DNA from: Roseibium litorale
GTDB lineage: Bacteria; Pseudomonadota; Alphaproteobacteria; Rhizobiales; Stappiaceae
Direction of reading: 5' to 3'
Assembly: GCF_014842915.1 (NCBI RefSeq)
Contig: NZ_JACYXI010000001.1
Span: forward strand, 248,001 to 312,000
DNA: 64,000 nucleotides
Shown here: piece after piece, positions 16,143-28,166 of the stretch
Numbering within the stretch: position 1 is the stretch's first letter
Layout: the number at the start of each line of letters is the position of its first letter
The notes under the pieces: model-generated
What the model saw: the letters and a program-made list of their open reading frames with translations, nothing else
Database searches by the model: none
Told to the model about the DNA's origin: nothing
Made by a program: the position numbers and the translations under genes

Positions 16143-16409
16143 TCAGAGCGGGCCATCTGTGCGCATCGGACGGGCGTCCGGACGGCGCATCAGGACTTCT
16201 GTAATGGACACGCCAATCTTCTCGCCCAGAAGCACCACCTGCCCCTTGGCCACCAGCGTGTTGTTCGCATAGATCATCACGTCAGCGTCTTCAGCCACAT
16301 CCAGGTCGATCACCGCGCCGCGGCCCATGCGCAGCAACTGATGCACCGGCATCTCTGCTGCTCCAAGCACGACCGAGATATCGATCTTGATGTCATCAAA
16401 GGTGGCCAT
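16143..16409 (-). CDS. fliN: FliN-like flagellar motor switch (SpoA) protein
   Basis: 88 residues consisting almost entirely of a SpoA domain: ISVVLGAAEMPVHQLLRMGR, then GAVIDLDVAEDADVMIYANN, then LVAKGQVVLLGEKIGVSITE. This is the C-terminal half of FliN, which with FliM and FliG forms the cytoplasmic switch complex of the flagellar motor. The start at 16409 gives the canonical length; the frame extends to 16514 without good start signals. No other flagellar gene is in the window, so it is an orphan or a second fliN. Confidence 0.9.
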   Translation of the reverse strand: MATFDDIKIDISVVLGAAEMPVHQLLRMGRGAVIDLDVAEDADVMIYANNTLVAKGQVVLLGEKIGVSITEVLMRRPDARPMRTDGPL

Positions 16410-16608
16410 GACCCGTTTCCGCCTGTAAGAGTGTTGCTGCCCGCAAGCGCATCCGCCCGTGACAGCATGCCATATCACTGATGGCTTCCATAGGCCCTTG
16501 CCTGCCTGGTTCACAACCCGCTAGACCGGCTTTCCGGTGTTTCCTAAACCGCGGAAACAGGATCAAGCCAGCCCTCGTCAACCAAAAGAATAGCACACCC
16601 AAGCCATC

Positions 16609-17334
16609 ATGTCCGCCCCAGCCAGAGACGATCTCAGCCCGGATTTCCGCCCCCAGATAGCCACCGGCCCGGTGGACTGGATCATCAGCGACATGCTCGT
16701 GGACTATGAAAGTGCTGTCGCCTTCATGGATGCCCGCGTGGCGGCCATTGCCGAGGGCACGGCACCGGAATGCGTCTGGCTGCTGGAGCACCCGCCGCTC
16801 TACACGGCCGGCACCAGCGCCGACGACAGTGACCTGATCGCTCCGGACCGGTTTCCGGTCTACCGCACTGGGCGCGGAGGGCAGCACACATATCATGGCC
16901 CCGGCCAGCGGGTCGCCTATGTGATGCTGGACCTGCGGCGGCGGCGGCAGGATGTCCGCGCCTTTGTCGCAGCCCTTGAGGCCTGGGTGATCAATAGCCT
17001 TTGGAGCTATCATATCCGCGGCGAACGGCGCGAAGACCGGGTGGGCGTGTGGGTACGCCGCCCGGAAAAAGGCGCGGCGGTGGAAGACAAGGTCGCCGCT
17101 ATCGGCATCCGCCTGCGCAAATGGGTCACTTTCCACGGCATCAGCTTCAACGTCGATCCGGATCTGGACCATTTCTCAGGCATCGTCCCCTGCGGCATCC
17201 GGGAACATGGTGTCACCAGCTTGGTTGATCTGGGCATCCCGGTGACCCTGGAAGAAAATGACAGTGTTTTGCTTGCAGAGTTTGAGAAGATCTTCGGCCC
17301 GGCGCGGCGCGCAGAGGCTCCAGAACTCGGGTGA
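16609..17334 (+). CDS. lipB: Octanoyltransferase LipB
   Basis: 241 residues. It moves octanoyl from acyl carrier protein to lipoyl-dependent enzyme domains, the first step of lipoate synthesis. The substrate-binding signature [12 protein letters not shown] is at residues 89-100, the catalytic Lys at 161 ([17 protein letters not shown]) and the catalytic Cys at 195 (GIVPCGI). Length is normal for alphaproteobacterial LipB. It is a single gene, divergent from fliN, convergent with the chemoreceptor gene. Confidence 0.97.
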   Translation: MSAPARDDLSPDFRPQIATGPVDWIISDMLVDYESAVAFMDARVAAIAEGTAPECVWLLEHPPLYTAGTSADDSDLIAPDRFPVYRTGRGGQHTYHGPGQRVAYVMLDLRRRRQDVRAFVAALEAWVINSLWSYHIRGERREDRVGVWVRRPEKGAAVEDKVAAIGIRLRKWVTFHGISFNVDPDLDHFSGIVPCGIREHGVTSLVDLGIPVTLEENDSVLLAEFEKIFGPARRAEAPELG

Positions 17335-17391
17335 TTTCGAGAAGACACAGCGGCCAGCACCGTCCCGCCTGATAAGGGCAAAGGACGCCCG

Positions 17392-18882
17392 TCAGACCGC
17401 CACGTCGAGCAGGAAGCCGTCCACCACGGCCCGCACATCTCTTGCATGATGCTCAAGCGCTTCGGCCCCCTGTGAGACAGCATTGGCAGAGACGGCCGCC
17501 TTCGCAGAGGCCTCGGTCAGTCCGCCGATCGTCGCGGCGACCAGCCCGGAGCCTTCCGCAGCCTCGGTCACGTTCCGGGAGATCTCGTCCGTCGCAGAGC
17601 CCTGCTGCTCGACAGCCGCTGCGATGGTCGAGGTGTATGTGTTTATCTCGTCCATCGTCGCAGCGATCGCACCGATCGCGTCCACCGCTTCCTTTGTTTC
17701 ACTTTGAATAGCCGCCACCTGGGCTGCGATTTCTTCCGTCGCTTTTGAAGTCTGGGTTGCAAGAGCCTTCACTTCGGATGCGACCACCGCAAAGCCCTTG
17801 CCCGCCTCGCCTGCGCGCGCGGCTTCGATGGTCGCGTTGAGAGCCAGCAGGTTGGTTTGACCGGCAATGGCCTGGATCATGGACACAACCTCACCGATGC
17901 GGTTTGCCGCTTCCTCCAGCCCCGCCACCTTCTGATTGCTGGCCTGCGCGCCCAGCGCTGCTTTCGCGACGATGCTTGACGTCTGGTCGACCTGCCGCGA
18001 GATCTCGCCAATCGAGGATGCAAGCTCCTCTGCGGCAGATGCAACGGTCTGGATGTTGGAGGATGCCGCGCCTGCGCTGTTCACCGCGCTGCCAGCTTTC
18101 TCCGAAGTGCCTTCCACTGTAGCAGCGAGTTCAGCCGACGCGGCTCTCATGGATTGGGCCTGTCCGGTAACGGCTTCCAGTTTGGCCAAAATCTCCTGCC
18201 GGAACTCTGCAATACGCTTTACGGCGTGCGGGTCGTTGACGCCCTTACTTTCCAGCCGCTCCGGCCTGCTTTCCTGCGGCACCTCTGCATGCTGGATCTG
18301 GGAACGGACCGCCTGCTCCCGGCCGGCGGCTGCACCAGCGGCCATTAGCACCAGCTGGGCGACTATCCACCACAGGGCCACCGCCTCCAAGGCCAAGGCA
18401 CCAGCGAGGAACACAGCACTTGGCAGATTTGGTCCGCCCGGAAGCGCCGCCCATGGCAGCGCAACACTCGACATAATGGAAAGCGCCGCCACCACGCCCG
18501 CATAGGCGGCCAATGACCGCCAGTCGAGCCAGCCAGCCAGGACGGCCAGAACAACGAAGAAATAGACCTGAGCATCCAGCGGGAGGGCAGCCGCAGAGCC
18601 GGTGCTGGCCATAACGGCAACAAAGAGAGCAGCAAGAAAGGCAAGGGAAATGGCCGTTGCAATCCGGCTTTCGATGCGGACACCAGCCCTTATCCAGATT
18701 GCTGTCGCCGCCGACCCCAACAGCAAGGCCGAGCCGGAGACCGCAGTGACAGAGAGAGTTCCAGCCCACCAGGCAGCGCCAATGACAAGCAGCACATTGA
18801 ACCAAACGAAGAAGACAAGGCGCTGCGCGAAGGTCCCGCGCATCCCGTCAAGGTCTGTGCCAGCTTCCACCCGCTCACTCAT
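17392..18882 (-). CDS. Methyl-accepting chemotaxis protein with polytopic N terminus
   Basis: 496 residues. Residues about 20-190 form five or six hydrophobic segments with no sizeable extracytoplasmic domain, so the input is sensed in or through the membrane. There is no obvious HAMP. The C-terminal signalling region holds the hairpin tip [20 protein letters not shown] followed by [20 protein letters not shown], which contacts CheA/CheW. It starts at ATG 18882 after GGGGGAAG. A single gene; convergent with lipB. Confidence 0.93.
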   Translation of the reverse strand: MSERVEAGTDLDGMRGTFAQRLVFFVWFNVLLVIGAAWWAGTLSVTAVSGSALLLGSAATAIWIRAGVRIESRIATAISLAFLAALFVAVMASTGSAAALPLDAQVYFFVVLAVLAGWLDWRSLAAYAGVVAALSIMSSVALPWAALPGGPNLPSAVFLAGALALEAVALWWIVAQLVLMAAGAAAGREQAVRSQIQHAEVPQESRPERLESKGVNDPHAVKRIAEFRQEILAKLEAVTGQAQSMRAASAELAATVEGTSEKAGSAVNSAGAASSNIQTVASAAEELASSIGEISRQVDQTSSIVAKAALGAQASNQKVAGLEEAANRIGEVVSMIQAIAGQTNLLALNATIEAARAGEAGKGFAVVASEVKALATQTSKATEEIAAQVAAIQSETKEAVDAIGAIAATMDEINTYTSTIAAAVEQQGSATDEISRNVTEAAEGSGLVAATIGGLTEASAKAAVSANAVSQGAEALEHHARDVRAVVDGFLLDVAV

Positions 18883-19051
18883 TGCTTCCCCCCGGCTTAT
18901 TTCCAGCGTTCGTGCCCGGCTGCGCTCCGGCCTGCCCTGGAAGGAGGTGGCTGCAGCGCAGTGCGGAAAGGCTGACCATCAGCAGCACATAACTCCGAAT
19001 GCTCAACGCATCCGGAAAGATCCACTGAGAAGAATAGCCTCTCGGACTTTC

Positions 19052-19099
19052 CCAATGCTTTACGGGCCCAATGCTTTACGGGCCCGATGCTTTACAGGC
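19052..19099. repeat. Three-copy 16-base tandem repeat
   Basis: Unit CCAATGCTTTACGGGC occurs at 19052-19067 and 19068-19083 exactly, and at 19084-19099 with two changes (CCGATGCTTTACAGGC). It lies in the 260-base space between the ribN-like gene stop and the chemoreceptor start. No function can be assigned. Confidence 0.85.
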
Positions 19100-19142
19100 G
19101 GAATCGGACCAAGGCGCTGCGGCTCCAAGCGCCTTGCCGCGG

Positions 19143-20078
19143 CTAACTCACGGAGGCAGCTTCCCCATCCGGTTGCAGCTTATCAAGCCGCCCGGCGCGT
19201 GAGCGGTATTGCTCGTCCCGCATGACGTAAAGCGATGCGCCGACGATCAACAAGGCGCCCGGCCAGAAGTAGCCATCAGGAGCAAAGCCGAAGGCAAGCC
19301 AGCCCGCAAAGATATTGAGAGGCAGCTTGAGATGATCAAAGGGCTGAATGAACGCCGCATCTGCTTTGGAATAGGCCAGTGTCAGCGCGTAGTTGGCGGC
19401 GATTGTGAAGATCCCCGCGGCTCCGATGGCCGCGAGCGTCCAGCCGGACGGCACCACAAACCCTTCAGCAGATGCCAGCAGGAAATTGACGGGCGTGAGC
19501 AGCAGCAGCAGATAGACGGTAACCGTATCGGCAGGCTCCGTCCGGGTCAGGATCTTGGTGATCAGGGAGGCCCCGCCCCAGAAAGCGGCAGCCGCCACCG
19601 GCAGGAGGATTTCCGGCCGGAACCCGTCCGCCCAAGGCTCCAGAATGATCATCGCGCCGGAAAAGCCCGCAAGGGTCGCACCCCATCGCGCAAGACCAAC
19701 CTTCTCGCCAAGAAGCAGCTTCGCACCGATTATGACAAAGAACGGCGAGGTCATCACCAGCGCAATGGCCTGCCAGATCGGTACCGACGCAAGGCCCGCC
19801 CCCCAAAGCTGCACTCCGGCGACAGCAAACAGGATCCGCAAACCGTGAAGAAACGGGCGCCGGGTAACGAGAGCTGTGCGGCCATGACGCAGTAACCAGG
19901 GCAAAGCACAACACAGCGCCGCCCCATATTGCCAGAAGACGGCCGAAGCAGACGGCATGCCGAGTTTCATGGTTGCGGTCTGAAGGGCCGCATTGACCAG
20001 CGCGAAACACGCACCGGCGGCAACCATCAAAGCAGCCGCAACAAAGGGATAGGCCGGCTTTTGCGGCTTCTGGGTCAT
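19143..20078 (-). CDS. ribN: EamA/DMT family riboflavin transporter (RibN-like)
   Basis: 311 codons encoding a protein of ten hydrophobic segments in two EamA repeats (for example FVAAALMVAAGACFALVNAA near the start and AIGAAGIFTIAANYALTLAY in the second half). On sequence alone it would be a generic DMT exporter or importer. The FMN riboswitch directly upstream (20156-20295) makes riboflavin or FMN the likely substrate, as for the RibN family known in Rhizobiales. ATG 20078 is used; the frame continues upstream to 20126 toward the riboswitch. Confidence 0.85.
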   Translation of the reverse strand: MTQKPQKPAYPFVAAALMVAAGACFALVNAALQTATMKLGMPSASAVFWQYGAALCCALPWLLRHGRTALVTRRPFLHGLRILFAVAGVQLWGAGLASVPIWQAIALVMTSPFFVIIGAKLLLGEKVGLARWGATLAGFSGAMIILEPWADGFRPEILLPVAAAAFWGGASLITKILTRTEPADTVTVYLLLLLTPVNFLLASAEGFVVPSGWTLAAIGAAGIFTIAANYALTLAYSKADAAFIQPFDHLKLPLNIFAGWLAFGFAPDGYFWPGALLIVGASLYVMRDEQYRSRAGRLDKLQPDGEAASVS

Positions 20079-20155
20079 CGTCCCGTTCTCCAACCTGTCC
20101 CGGGACAATTGCCTCCGCACCCGCAAGCTCCCTGACCGGAGGCGGGTGGCAGGCT

Positions 20156-20295
20156 GTTCTCTCCTATCCGGACTATTACCGTCGGCTCCGGCCTCTCACC
20201 AGATCTGCTGACCCTTGTCTTTGTCAGACAAGGCGCTCGCGGGCTCCGGGTTTCCCCGATACCGCCGGTGGGGAGTTGCACCCCGCCCCGAGAAC
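20156..20295 (-). ncRNA. FMN riboswitch (RFN element)
   Basis: Read on the minus strand the 140 bases match the RFN consensus from end to end: GTTCTCGGGGCGGGGTGCAA, ACTCCCCACCGGCGGTAT, AGCCCGCGAGCGCC, GGTCAGCAGATCTGGTGAGA, GGCCGGAGCCGACGGTAATA and GTCCGGATAGGAGAGAAC. The closing GTTCTC/GAGAAC stem is intact. It ends 77 bases before the ribN-like start and should reduce its expression when FMN is plentiful. Confidence 0.96.
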
Positions 20296-20360
20296 ATTTC
20301 AGTAATGCTGAAAAGATCTTTACCGGCGAAGCTTTACCGATGCAATGAGGTTTTGACCGG

Positions 20361-21656
20361 TCAAGCAACACGGGCCGAGACAACCCGGTTTCTGCCCCGG
20401 GCCTTGGCATCATACAAGGCGTGATCAGCCCGCAGGATGGTCTGGCTCAAGGTTTCTCCGGACAGGAACTCGGCAACCCCTACACTGACCTCCACGCCAA
20501 GGCTCTCGCCGTCAAAGCAAAACCGGCTGGCGGCAAGCGTCTGCCGGAGCATATTTGCGATTTCACTGGCTTCTTGCAAACCGCAATTCTTGAGAAAGAC
20601 GAAAAACTCTTCGCCGCCTGAACGCGCAAAAATGTGCTCCTCACCAAGAACAGCCTGGCAGACGCCAACCATATGGCAGAGAGCTGCATCCCCACAGGCA
20701 TGGCCGAACCGGTCGTTAATGAGTTTGAACTCATCAACGTCGATGGCGAGAATCGAAAATGGTGCTCCGCTCTCATGCGCCGCAGCTTCCTCAACGCCGG
20801 CGGCCTCAAAGAACTTCCGGCGGTTGTAGGCTCCTGTCAAAGGATCACGTTCGGCGGCGATTTTGAGCTTGTTCTCAAGCTCCCGGCGCACGGTGATATC
20901 CAGCATCGCACCTGCAAGCCCATTGACCTCGCCGGTCTCGGGATCCCTGGTCACGGCCTTGTGGAATGACACTTCACGCGGGCTTCCGTCGGCATAGCAG
21001 ACTTTTGCTTCGTAGATCTGCACACCGCCCGCCCGCATCAACGCCTCATCAGCATCAAAATAGACCTGCGCATAGGCGGGGTTGGATACCTCGAAGACAC
21101 TTGCGCCGATGATCCGGGAAGCCGGTTTGCCAAGAAACTCTTCAAAAGCCTTGTTGCAGCCGCGGTAGATCCCTGCCCGGTCCTTGAAGAATATCGGTGA
21201 GGGAAGATTGTCCATGGCTGCCTGGGTTTCACGGTAGCGGACCTTGAACTCCTCGATCTGATCCCGGAGCAATTGCCGAGCCTTCACTGCCCGGCAGGCT
21301 CTGGCAAGGGAGAGGCCTGCACTGCCCGCAAGACCGGCATTACAAACGTCATCTGCTCCGCAGGCAATAAGCGCGGCAAGAAGTTCCTCGGAAGGACTTC
21401 CCTCCACCTGGACACACAGGTACAGCTCATCCCCCACGGCAGCCCGAAGCGCAACGGTTTCTTCCTGGGCTGTTACGCCGGAGATCCGCGCGAAAAGCGC
21501 ATTCAGTAACGGCAGAACAGGATCATCAAGACTGGACACGGTTTCCAGCATCACTTCTGACGTATCGGCAAATGCAGCTAGCGGAAGCGGCGTTAGAAGC
21601 CCGCAACGAAATCCCCGGCCAGCCTCCCCCCCCAGATCCTTTCCGTCTTCTGCCAT
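20361..21656 (-). CDS. PAS-GGDEF diguanylate cyclase
   Basis: 431 residues from ATG 21656. An N-terminal region of about 140 residues without a known domain is followed by PAS (about 142-257, MDNLPSPIFFKDRAGIYRGC to GAMLDITVRREL) and GGDEF (DPLTGAYNRRKFFEA onward). The active-site motif is SGGEEF at residues 346-351, so c-di-GMP synthesis is expected. No RxxD inhibitory site precedes it at the usual distance, so product inhibition may be absent. No membrane segment: a cytoplasmic sensor of unknown ligand. Confidence 0.93.
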   Translation of the reverse strand: MAEDGKDLGGEAGRGFRCGLLTPLPLAAFADTSEVMLETVSSLDDPVLPLLNALFARISGVTAQEETVALRAAVGDELYLCVQVEGSPSEELLAALIACGADDVCNAGLAGSAGLSLARACRAVKARQLLRDQIEEFKVRYRETQAAMDNLPSPIFFKDRAGIYRGCNKAFEEFLGKPASRIIGASVFEVSNPAYAQVYFDADEALMRAGGVQIYEAKVCYADGSPREVSFHKAVTRDPETGEVNGLAGAMLDITVRRELENKLKIAAERDPLTGAYNRRKFFEAAGVEEAAAHESGAPFSILAIDVDEFKLINDRFGHACGDAALCHMVGVCQAVLGEEHIFARSGGEEFFVFLKNCGLQEASEIANMLRQTLAASRFCFDGESLGVEVSVGVAEFLSGETLSQTILRADHALYDAKARGRNRVVSARVA

Positions 21657-21827
21657 GCGACCTTGGTCCTCGAACAAACACGCTCGCTGACAGATATACA
21701 CGAGGGCCTAAAAATCACTTTACGGAAGAGACGAATATCCGGGGCATCCGGGGCGAAATTGTTTGAAGACTGAACAAAAAATCTGCAACGCAAACCCTTG
21801 CATGAACTCCATTTCCCGATCCCGCTA

Positions 21828-22484
21828 TCAATGTTGCGAGGTGAGCCATTCCCCGAGATCCGCAGGGCTGTCGATCACAGCGTCAGGCGCTTCGCCCAGC
21901 AGCTCACTCCGGCTTCCATAGCCCCAAGTCACTCCAACGGAAGCCATCTGGTTGGCGCGCGCACCAATCAGGTCATGCTTCCGGTCACCAATCATGACGC
22001 ACATCTCGTGGGAAAGGCCTTCCTCGGACAACAGATAGGCAATCAGCTCCGCCTTGGCAGAGCGCGTCCCGTCCAGCTCAGAGCCGTAAACCTTGCTGAA
22101 ATAGGGCATTAGGCTGAAATGCTCGACGATCTTTCCGGCATACGCATGGGGCTTCGAGGTTGCCACGAAAAGCTTGCAGCCGTTTGCGGACAAGCCACGG
22201 ACCAGCTCCCCGATGCCATCGATCAGGGTGTTCTCGAACAGGCCCTCGCTTGTGTAGCGCTCGCGGTAAAAGGCAACGGCCTGATCCTGCAAGGTCCGGT
22301 CCCCGGTATTCAGGAGAATGGCGAAACTCTCCCAGAGCGGCGGACCGATGCACCATTTCAGCTCCGCCGCCTCCGGCACCGGCGCCCCCATCTTCTCCAG
22401 TGCATACTGGATGGAGCGCGTGATTCCGGTAAATGGATCGGTGAGGGTTCCGTCCAGATCAAAAAGAACAGTGCTGAAAGGCAT
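21828..22484 (-). CDS. HAD-superfamily phosphatase, phosphoglycolate phosphatase-like
   Basis: 218 residues. The nucleophile motif is FDLDGTLTD near residue 8, followed by motif II in FVATSKPHA and motif III/IV in KAELIAY and MIGDRKHDLIGA. A cap domain lies between. Substrate cannot be assigned; small sugar phosphates or nucleotides are usual. It starts 18 bases downstream of the pccA stop and so is probably co-transcribed with pccA. Confidence 0.9.
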   Translation of the reverse strand: MPFSTVLFDLDGTLTDPFTGITRSIQYALEKMGAPVPEAAELKWCIGPPLWESFAILLNTGDRTLQDQAVAFYRERYTSEGLFENTLIDGIGELVRGLSANGCKLFVATSKPHAYAGKIVEHFSLMPYFSKVYGSELDGTRSAKAELIAYLLSEEGLSHEMCVMIGDRKHDLIGARANQMASVGVTWGYGSRSELLGEAPDAVIDSPADLGEWLTSQH

Positions 22485-22502
22485 GGGCTGCGGCCGCCGT
22501 TG

Positions 22503-24515
<2,013 letters not shown>

Positions 24516-24767
24516 GCAGCATCCGCCCCGATTTCTTTATCTTCGGGGAAGAGTTGTAGGACGCTGCCTGACGCGGCGCAATATGTCGAAAGGATGACCC
24601 AACCGCCTTCCAGCTGCATGGCAGGACCAGATGCGCTCCCCACCGGCAGCAACACCGAGTAGAGCGCGGCACGCCGAAACCGTGAGGCTTTGCGGACTAT
24701 CCGGCAAAAAGGGATAGGGATTTTTAACAGTTCCATGTCTTTATTTTCCCGAAATCGGGGGATTTAC

Positions 24768-25232
24768 ATGGTAAAAAAATTTTTAATCTCAGGGCTTCTG
24801 TCCCTGGCTTTATTTCCGTCAACTGTTCTTGCCGCTCAGTCGGGTGACTGGCACGTAGATACGGTCAAGGGATTTGAGAAATACTGGACCAAGGCCGACG
24901 ACGGATCTCTGTTCACGATCTGGTGCCACAGAACACGCAAGCTCTCTGGCACAGTCATTGACGTGGATATCCGCGGCAAGGCTGCTCCCGCCCGCAAGAC
25001 CATGCGTGTCATCATCGACCGGCACATGCAAAAGGTCACAGCAGACACGGCCGGCTATGTGCAGACAGACTGTGCAGCCTGCGCGGATGGTTATACGGTT
25101 TTGTGGCAGCGGCTGCGCACCGGGCACCATCTCAGCGTCATGTTCGAAGATGAAAGCATGGCAAAATTTTCTCTGACCGGAGCAAGGGACGTTCTGGCCG
25201 AAAGCGCCTGCCCCGCGGATTTCTACAAGTAA
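24768..25232 (+). CDS. Hypothetical secreted protein, 154 aa
   Basis: A clear signal peptide (MVKKFLISGLLSLALFPSTVLA, cleavage near ALA-AQ about residue 23) precedes a mature part with several cysteines (WCHRTRK, CAACADG, SACPADF). ATG 24768 is taken, preceded by GGGG; the frame is open from 24690. Not recognised. It sits alone on the plus strand between pccA and folB. Confidence 0.75.
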   Translation: MVKKFLISGLLSLALFPSTVLAAQSGDWHVDTVKGFEKYWTKADDGSLFTIWCHRTRKLSGTVIDVDIRGKAAPARKTMRVIIDRHMQKVTADTAGYVQTDCAACADGYTVLWQRLRTGHHLSVMFEDESMAKFSLTGARDVLAESACPADFYK

Positions 25233-25354
25233 GCGCCCATTCACATCACCCGTTGCGGACGCTGGATTTTCCGCGGTGCAGGCACTAAACCCTGCAGCTT
25301 GGTTTCCACGGCGGCATACCTCTGCATGCCTGCGCGAAGGATCCGGGGATAAAC

Positions 25355-25726
25355 ATGGACGCAATACACCTGAAGGACCTGGCGTTCTTCGCCTATCACG
25401 GCCTCTACGAGGAAGAAGCCCGGCTGGGACAGCGCTTCCTCGTGGACCTGACCTGCTGGCTGGATCTGTCGGCGGCTTGCGAAAGCGACGAGTACGAGCA
25501 GACCGTCTGTTATGCGGGACTGGTAAAATCCGTCGAACAGGCTGTAACCGGCACCCGCTTCAACCTGATCGAACGGTTGGCCGCCGCGATCGTGGAAGCG
25601 GTCTTCAAGACCGATGAGCGTATCCAGAAGGTTAGGGTGAAGGTTGAAAAGCCAGGCGCGCCCCTGCCCGTTCCCTCAGGCACCGCAAGCGTCGAGATCA
25701 TGCGCAACCGGCCGGGGATCACCTGA
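25355..25726 (+). CDS. folB: Dihydroneopterin aldolase FolB
   Basis: 123 residues, the normal length. Signature segments are KDLAFFAYHGLYEEEARLGQ with the substrate-binding Glu, and KVRVKVEKPGAPLPVPSGTA with the catalytic Lys. It converts dihydroneopterin to 6-hydroxymethyl-dihydropterin in folate synthesis. Usually folB clusters with folP and folK; here it stands between two small secreted-protein genes. Confidence 0.95.
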   Translation: MDAIHLKDLAFFAYHGLYEEEARLGQRFLVDLTCWLDLSAACESDEYEQTVCYAGLVKSVEQAVTGTRFNLIERLAAAIVEAVFKTDERIQKVRVKVEKPGAPLPVPSGTASVEIMRNRPGIT

Positions 25727-25838
25727 CCGCACCAGCTTGGCCGGCACGGTATTTGAGCCGGCCCCCTCATCTGGCCAAACAGGGCACGAGCACCTATCTT
25801 GAGGCATGGGGGATTTGTCTGGATTGCGGAGCATCATC

Positions 25839-26174
25839 ATGACTTCCATACCCAAAAGACGCTGGCCGGCCCGTCACCTGAAGCAGGGCACAGCAGCGCT
25901 GCTGCTTCTTGCGAGCTTCGCCAGCCCGGCCCTGGCCCGGCCAGACCTCAGCAAGATCACCTGTGCGGCTGCCCAGCAGATGGTTCAGCGCTACGGCAAG
26001 GTCGTCTTCACCACCAGCCCGACCACCTATGCGCTGTTTGTCTCCAACCGCAGTTACTGCGACCGCTGGGAAGACATCTATCCGCAATATGCCCGTACTA
26101 AAGACAACGCGAATTGCCCTGTCGCCTATAAATGCCAGGAGCCGTTGTTCCGGCGAAATCTATGGGACCGATAG
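25839..26174 (+). CDS. Small secreted conserved-type protein, 111 aa
   Basis: The signal peptide (hydrophobic LKQGTAALLLLASFASPALA) ends near residue 30. The mature part contains paired cysteines (KITCAAAQQMVQRYGKVVF, SYCDRWEDIYPQYARTKD, NCPVAYKCQEP), probably disulphide-bonded in the periplasm. The GKVVFTT and CPVGYxC-like segments remind me of a family of short Rhizobiales periplasmic proteins, but I cannot name it. ATG 25839 was picked because the hydrophobic segment is then correctly placed. Confidence 0.75.
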   Translation: MTSIPKRRWPARHLKQGTAALLLLASFASPALARPDLSKITCAAAQQMVQRYGKVVFTTSPTTYALFVSNRSYCDRWEDIYPQYARTKDNANCPVAYKCQEPLFRRNLWDR

Positions 26175-26194
26175 GGGATGTCCTTCACACAAAA

Positions 26195-26215
26195 AGGGCA
26201 GCCGGTGGCTGCCCT
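26195..26215 (+). terminator. Hairpin downstream of the secreted-protein gene
   Basis: AGGGCAGCC-GGT-GGCTGCCCT forms a strong stem 20 bases after the stop codon at 26174; it is preceded by AAAAA and so also works as a T-tailed terminator on the minus strand. Confidence 0.6.
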
Positions 26216-26302
26216 CAGACTGCTGACAAACCTCTGAAGCCTATCGAAGAGGTTCAGATTCACGGAACGTCACAGATTCAAATCGTGAACATATCGGAAT
26301 CA

Positions 26303-26343
26303 AAACCCCTCGATTCTGGCTGCCGCCAAAAACCGAGGGGTTT
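26303..26343. terminator. Hairpin between convergent genes
   Basis: Arms AAACCCCTCG (26303-26312) and CGAGGGGTTT (26334-26343) with a 21-base loop. It is flanked by A and T runs and so is plausible in both directions. Confidence 0.55.
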
Positions 26344-26355
26344 GTAATCAATCTG

Positions 26356-26380
26356 AGGGCAGCCGGTGGCTGCCCTTTCT
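26356..26380. terminator. Hairpin downstream of pccB
   Basis: A second copy of AGGGCAGCC-GGT-GGCTGCCCT, 26356-26376, followed by TTCT, 27 bases beyond the pccB stop. It closely matches the hairpin at 26195. Confidence 0.6.
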
Positions 26381-26402
26381 GCTTGAAACAAAACTCTTCC
26401 GC

Positions 26403-27935
26403 TCAAAGCGGGATATTGTCGTGCTTTTTCCACGGGTTCTGCTGGGACTTGGTCCGCAAGAGAGCCAAGGCACGGCTAACCCGGCGCCGGGTGGAATGAG
26501 GACGGATCACCTCATCGATATAGCCACGCTCGGCAGCAACAAACGGATTGGCGAAGCGGTCCTCGTAGTCCTTCGTCCGCTTGGCGATCTTGTCCTTGTC
26601 GCCCAGTTCCGAGCGATAGAGGATCTCGACCGCGCCCTTGGCCCCCATCACGGCGATCTCGGCTGATGGCCAGGCGTAATTGATGTCACCCCGGATGTGC
26701 TTTGAACTCATCACGTCATAGGCCCCGCCATAGGCCTTGCGGGTGATGACCGTGATTTTCGGAACGGTGGCTTCGGCATAGGCAAACAGCAGCTTCGCAC
26801 CGTGCTTGATCAGCCCGCCATATTCCTGCGAGGTGCCCGGCAGGAAGCCCGGAACATCGACCAAGGTGACCAGCGGAATGTTGAAGCAGTCGCAGAAGCG
26901 GACAAAACGGGCCGCCTTGCGGCTGGCATCGCTGTCCAGAACGCCGGCCAGAACCATCGGCTGGTTGGCCACAATGCCGACGGTCCGGCCCTCGATCCGG
27001 CCTAGGCCAGTGACGATATTCTTGGCGAAGGAAGCCTGAATCTCGAAGAAATCGGCCTCATCGACCATCTTCAGGATCAGTTCCTTGATGTCATAAGGCT
27101 TGTTCGGATTGTCCGGAATGAGCGTATCGAGGCTCATGTCGATCCTGTCCGGATCATCGTGGCAGGCCAGTTCCGGTATTTCCGCCGTGTTGTTCATCGG
27201 CAAGAAGTCGATCAGCCGGCGCATTTCCAGAAGCGCTTCAACGTCATTGTCGAAAGCGCCATCGGCAATGGAAGACTTGGTGGTGTGAACCGAGGCACCG
27301 CCCAGTTCCTCGGCGGTCACGGTCTCGTTTGTCACCGTTTTTACCACGTCCGGGCCGGTCACGAACATATAGGATGTGTCGCGCACCATGAAGATGAAGT
27401 CGGTCATGGCAGGCGAATACACGTCGCCGCCAGCGCAGGGACCCATGATCAGCGAGATCTGCGGAATCACACCCGACGCCAGCACATTGCGCTGGAACAC
27501 CTCGCCATAACCGCCCAGCGCCGCAACGCCTTCCTGAATGCGCGCACCGCCCGCGTCGAAGAGGCCGATGATGGGCGCCCGGTTCTGCAGGGCCATATCC
27601 TGAAGCTTGATGATCTTTTGGGCGTGGGTTTCAGACAGCGAGCCGCCAAAAACCGTAAAGTCCTTCGAGAAGACATAGACCGTGCGGCCATTGACCGTTC
27701 CCCAGCCCGTCACAACTCCGTCACCGGGGATATGCTGTTCGTCCATGCCGAAATCGGTGCAGCGATGCACCTTGAACATGTCGAATTCCTCGAAGGAACC
27801 TTCGTCAAGCAGAAGCTCGATCCGCTCGCGCGCCGTCAGCTTGCCCTTGGCATGCTGGGCATCGATGCGGCGCTGCCCTCCTCCAAGACGGGCCGTTTCC
27901 CGGCGGCTTTCCAGTTCAGCAAGGATTTCCTTCAT
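26403..27935 (-). CDS. pccB: Propionyl-CoA carboxylase beta (carboxyltransferase) subunit
   Basis: 510 residues, normal for PccB. Carboxyltransferase signatures include [56 protein letters not shown] and the acyl-CoA region [17 protein letters not shown]. Together with PccA it forms the alpha6beta6 propionyl-CoA carboxylase. It is divergent from the ATP-grasp gene, with about 230 bases between, and ends facing the folB group. Confidence 0.96.
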   Translation of the reverse strand: MKEILAELESRRETARLGGGQRRIDAQHAKGKLTARERIELLLDEGSFEEFDMFKVHRCTDFGMDEQHIPGDGVVTGWGTVNGRTVYVFSKDFTVFGGSLSETHAQKIIKLQDMALQNRAPIIGLFDAGGARIQEGVAALGGYGEVFQRNVLASGVIPQISLIMGPCAGGDVYSPAMTDFIFMVRDTSYMFVTGPDVVKTVTNETVTAEELGGASVHTTKSSIADGAFDNDVEALLEMRRLIDFLPMNNTAEIPELACHDDPDRIDMSLDTLIPDNPNKPYDIKELILKMVDEADFFEIQASFAKNIVTGLGRIEGRTVGIVANQPMVLAGVLDSDASRKAARFVRFCDCFNIPLVTLVDVPGFLPGTSQEYGGLIKHGAKLLFAYAEATVPKITVITRKAYGGAYDVMSSKHIRGDINYAWPSAEIAVMGAKGAVEILYRSELGDKDKIAKRTKDYEDRFANPFVAAERGYIDEVIRPHSTRRRVSRALALLRTKSQQNPWKKHDNIPL

Positions 27936-28166
27936 CAGTCGCTCCGCAACAGCTGTTTTGCCTATTCTTCATTGGTCCTAGCATGCGGCTTCACCGCGGC
28001 AAAGTCATCAGAAGGACCAACGCCGCCGAACCCGCACCAAGAGAAGAACTCAGCAAAAACCACCCTCCCTCAAGGGAATTTGCACAAAAACTAGGCACCA
28101 ACGCCACTAGATTGTTCTTGGAGACAATCGCACTATTTGTAATGCTTGCACAACAACGCGGCAGAA

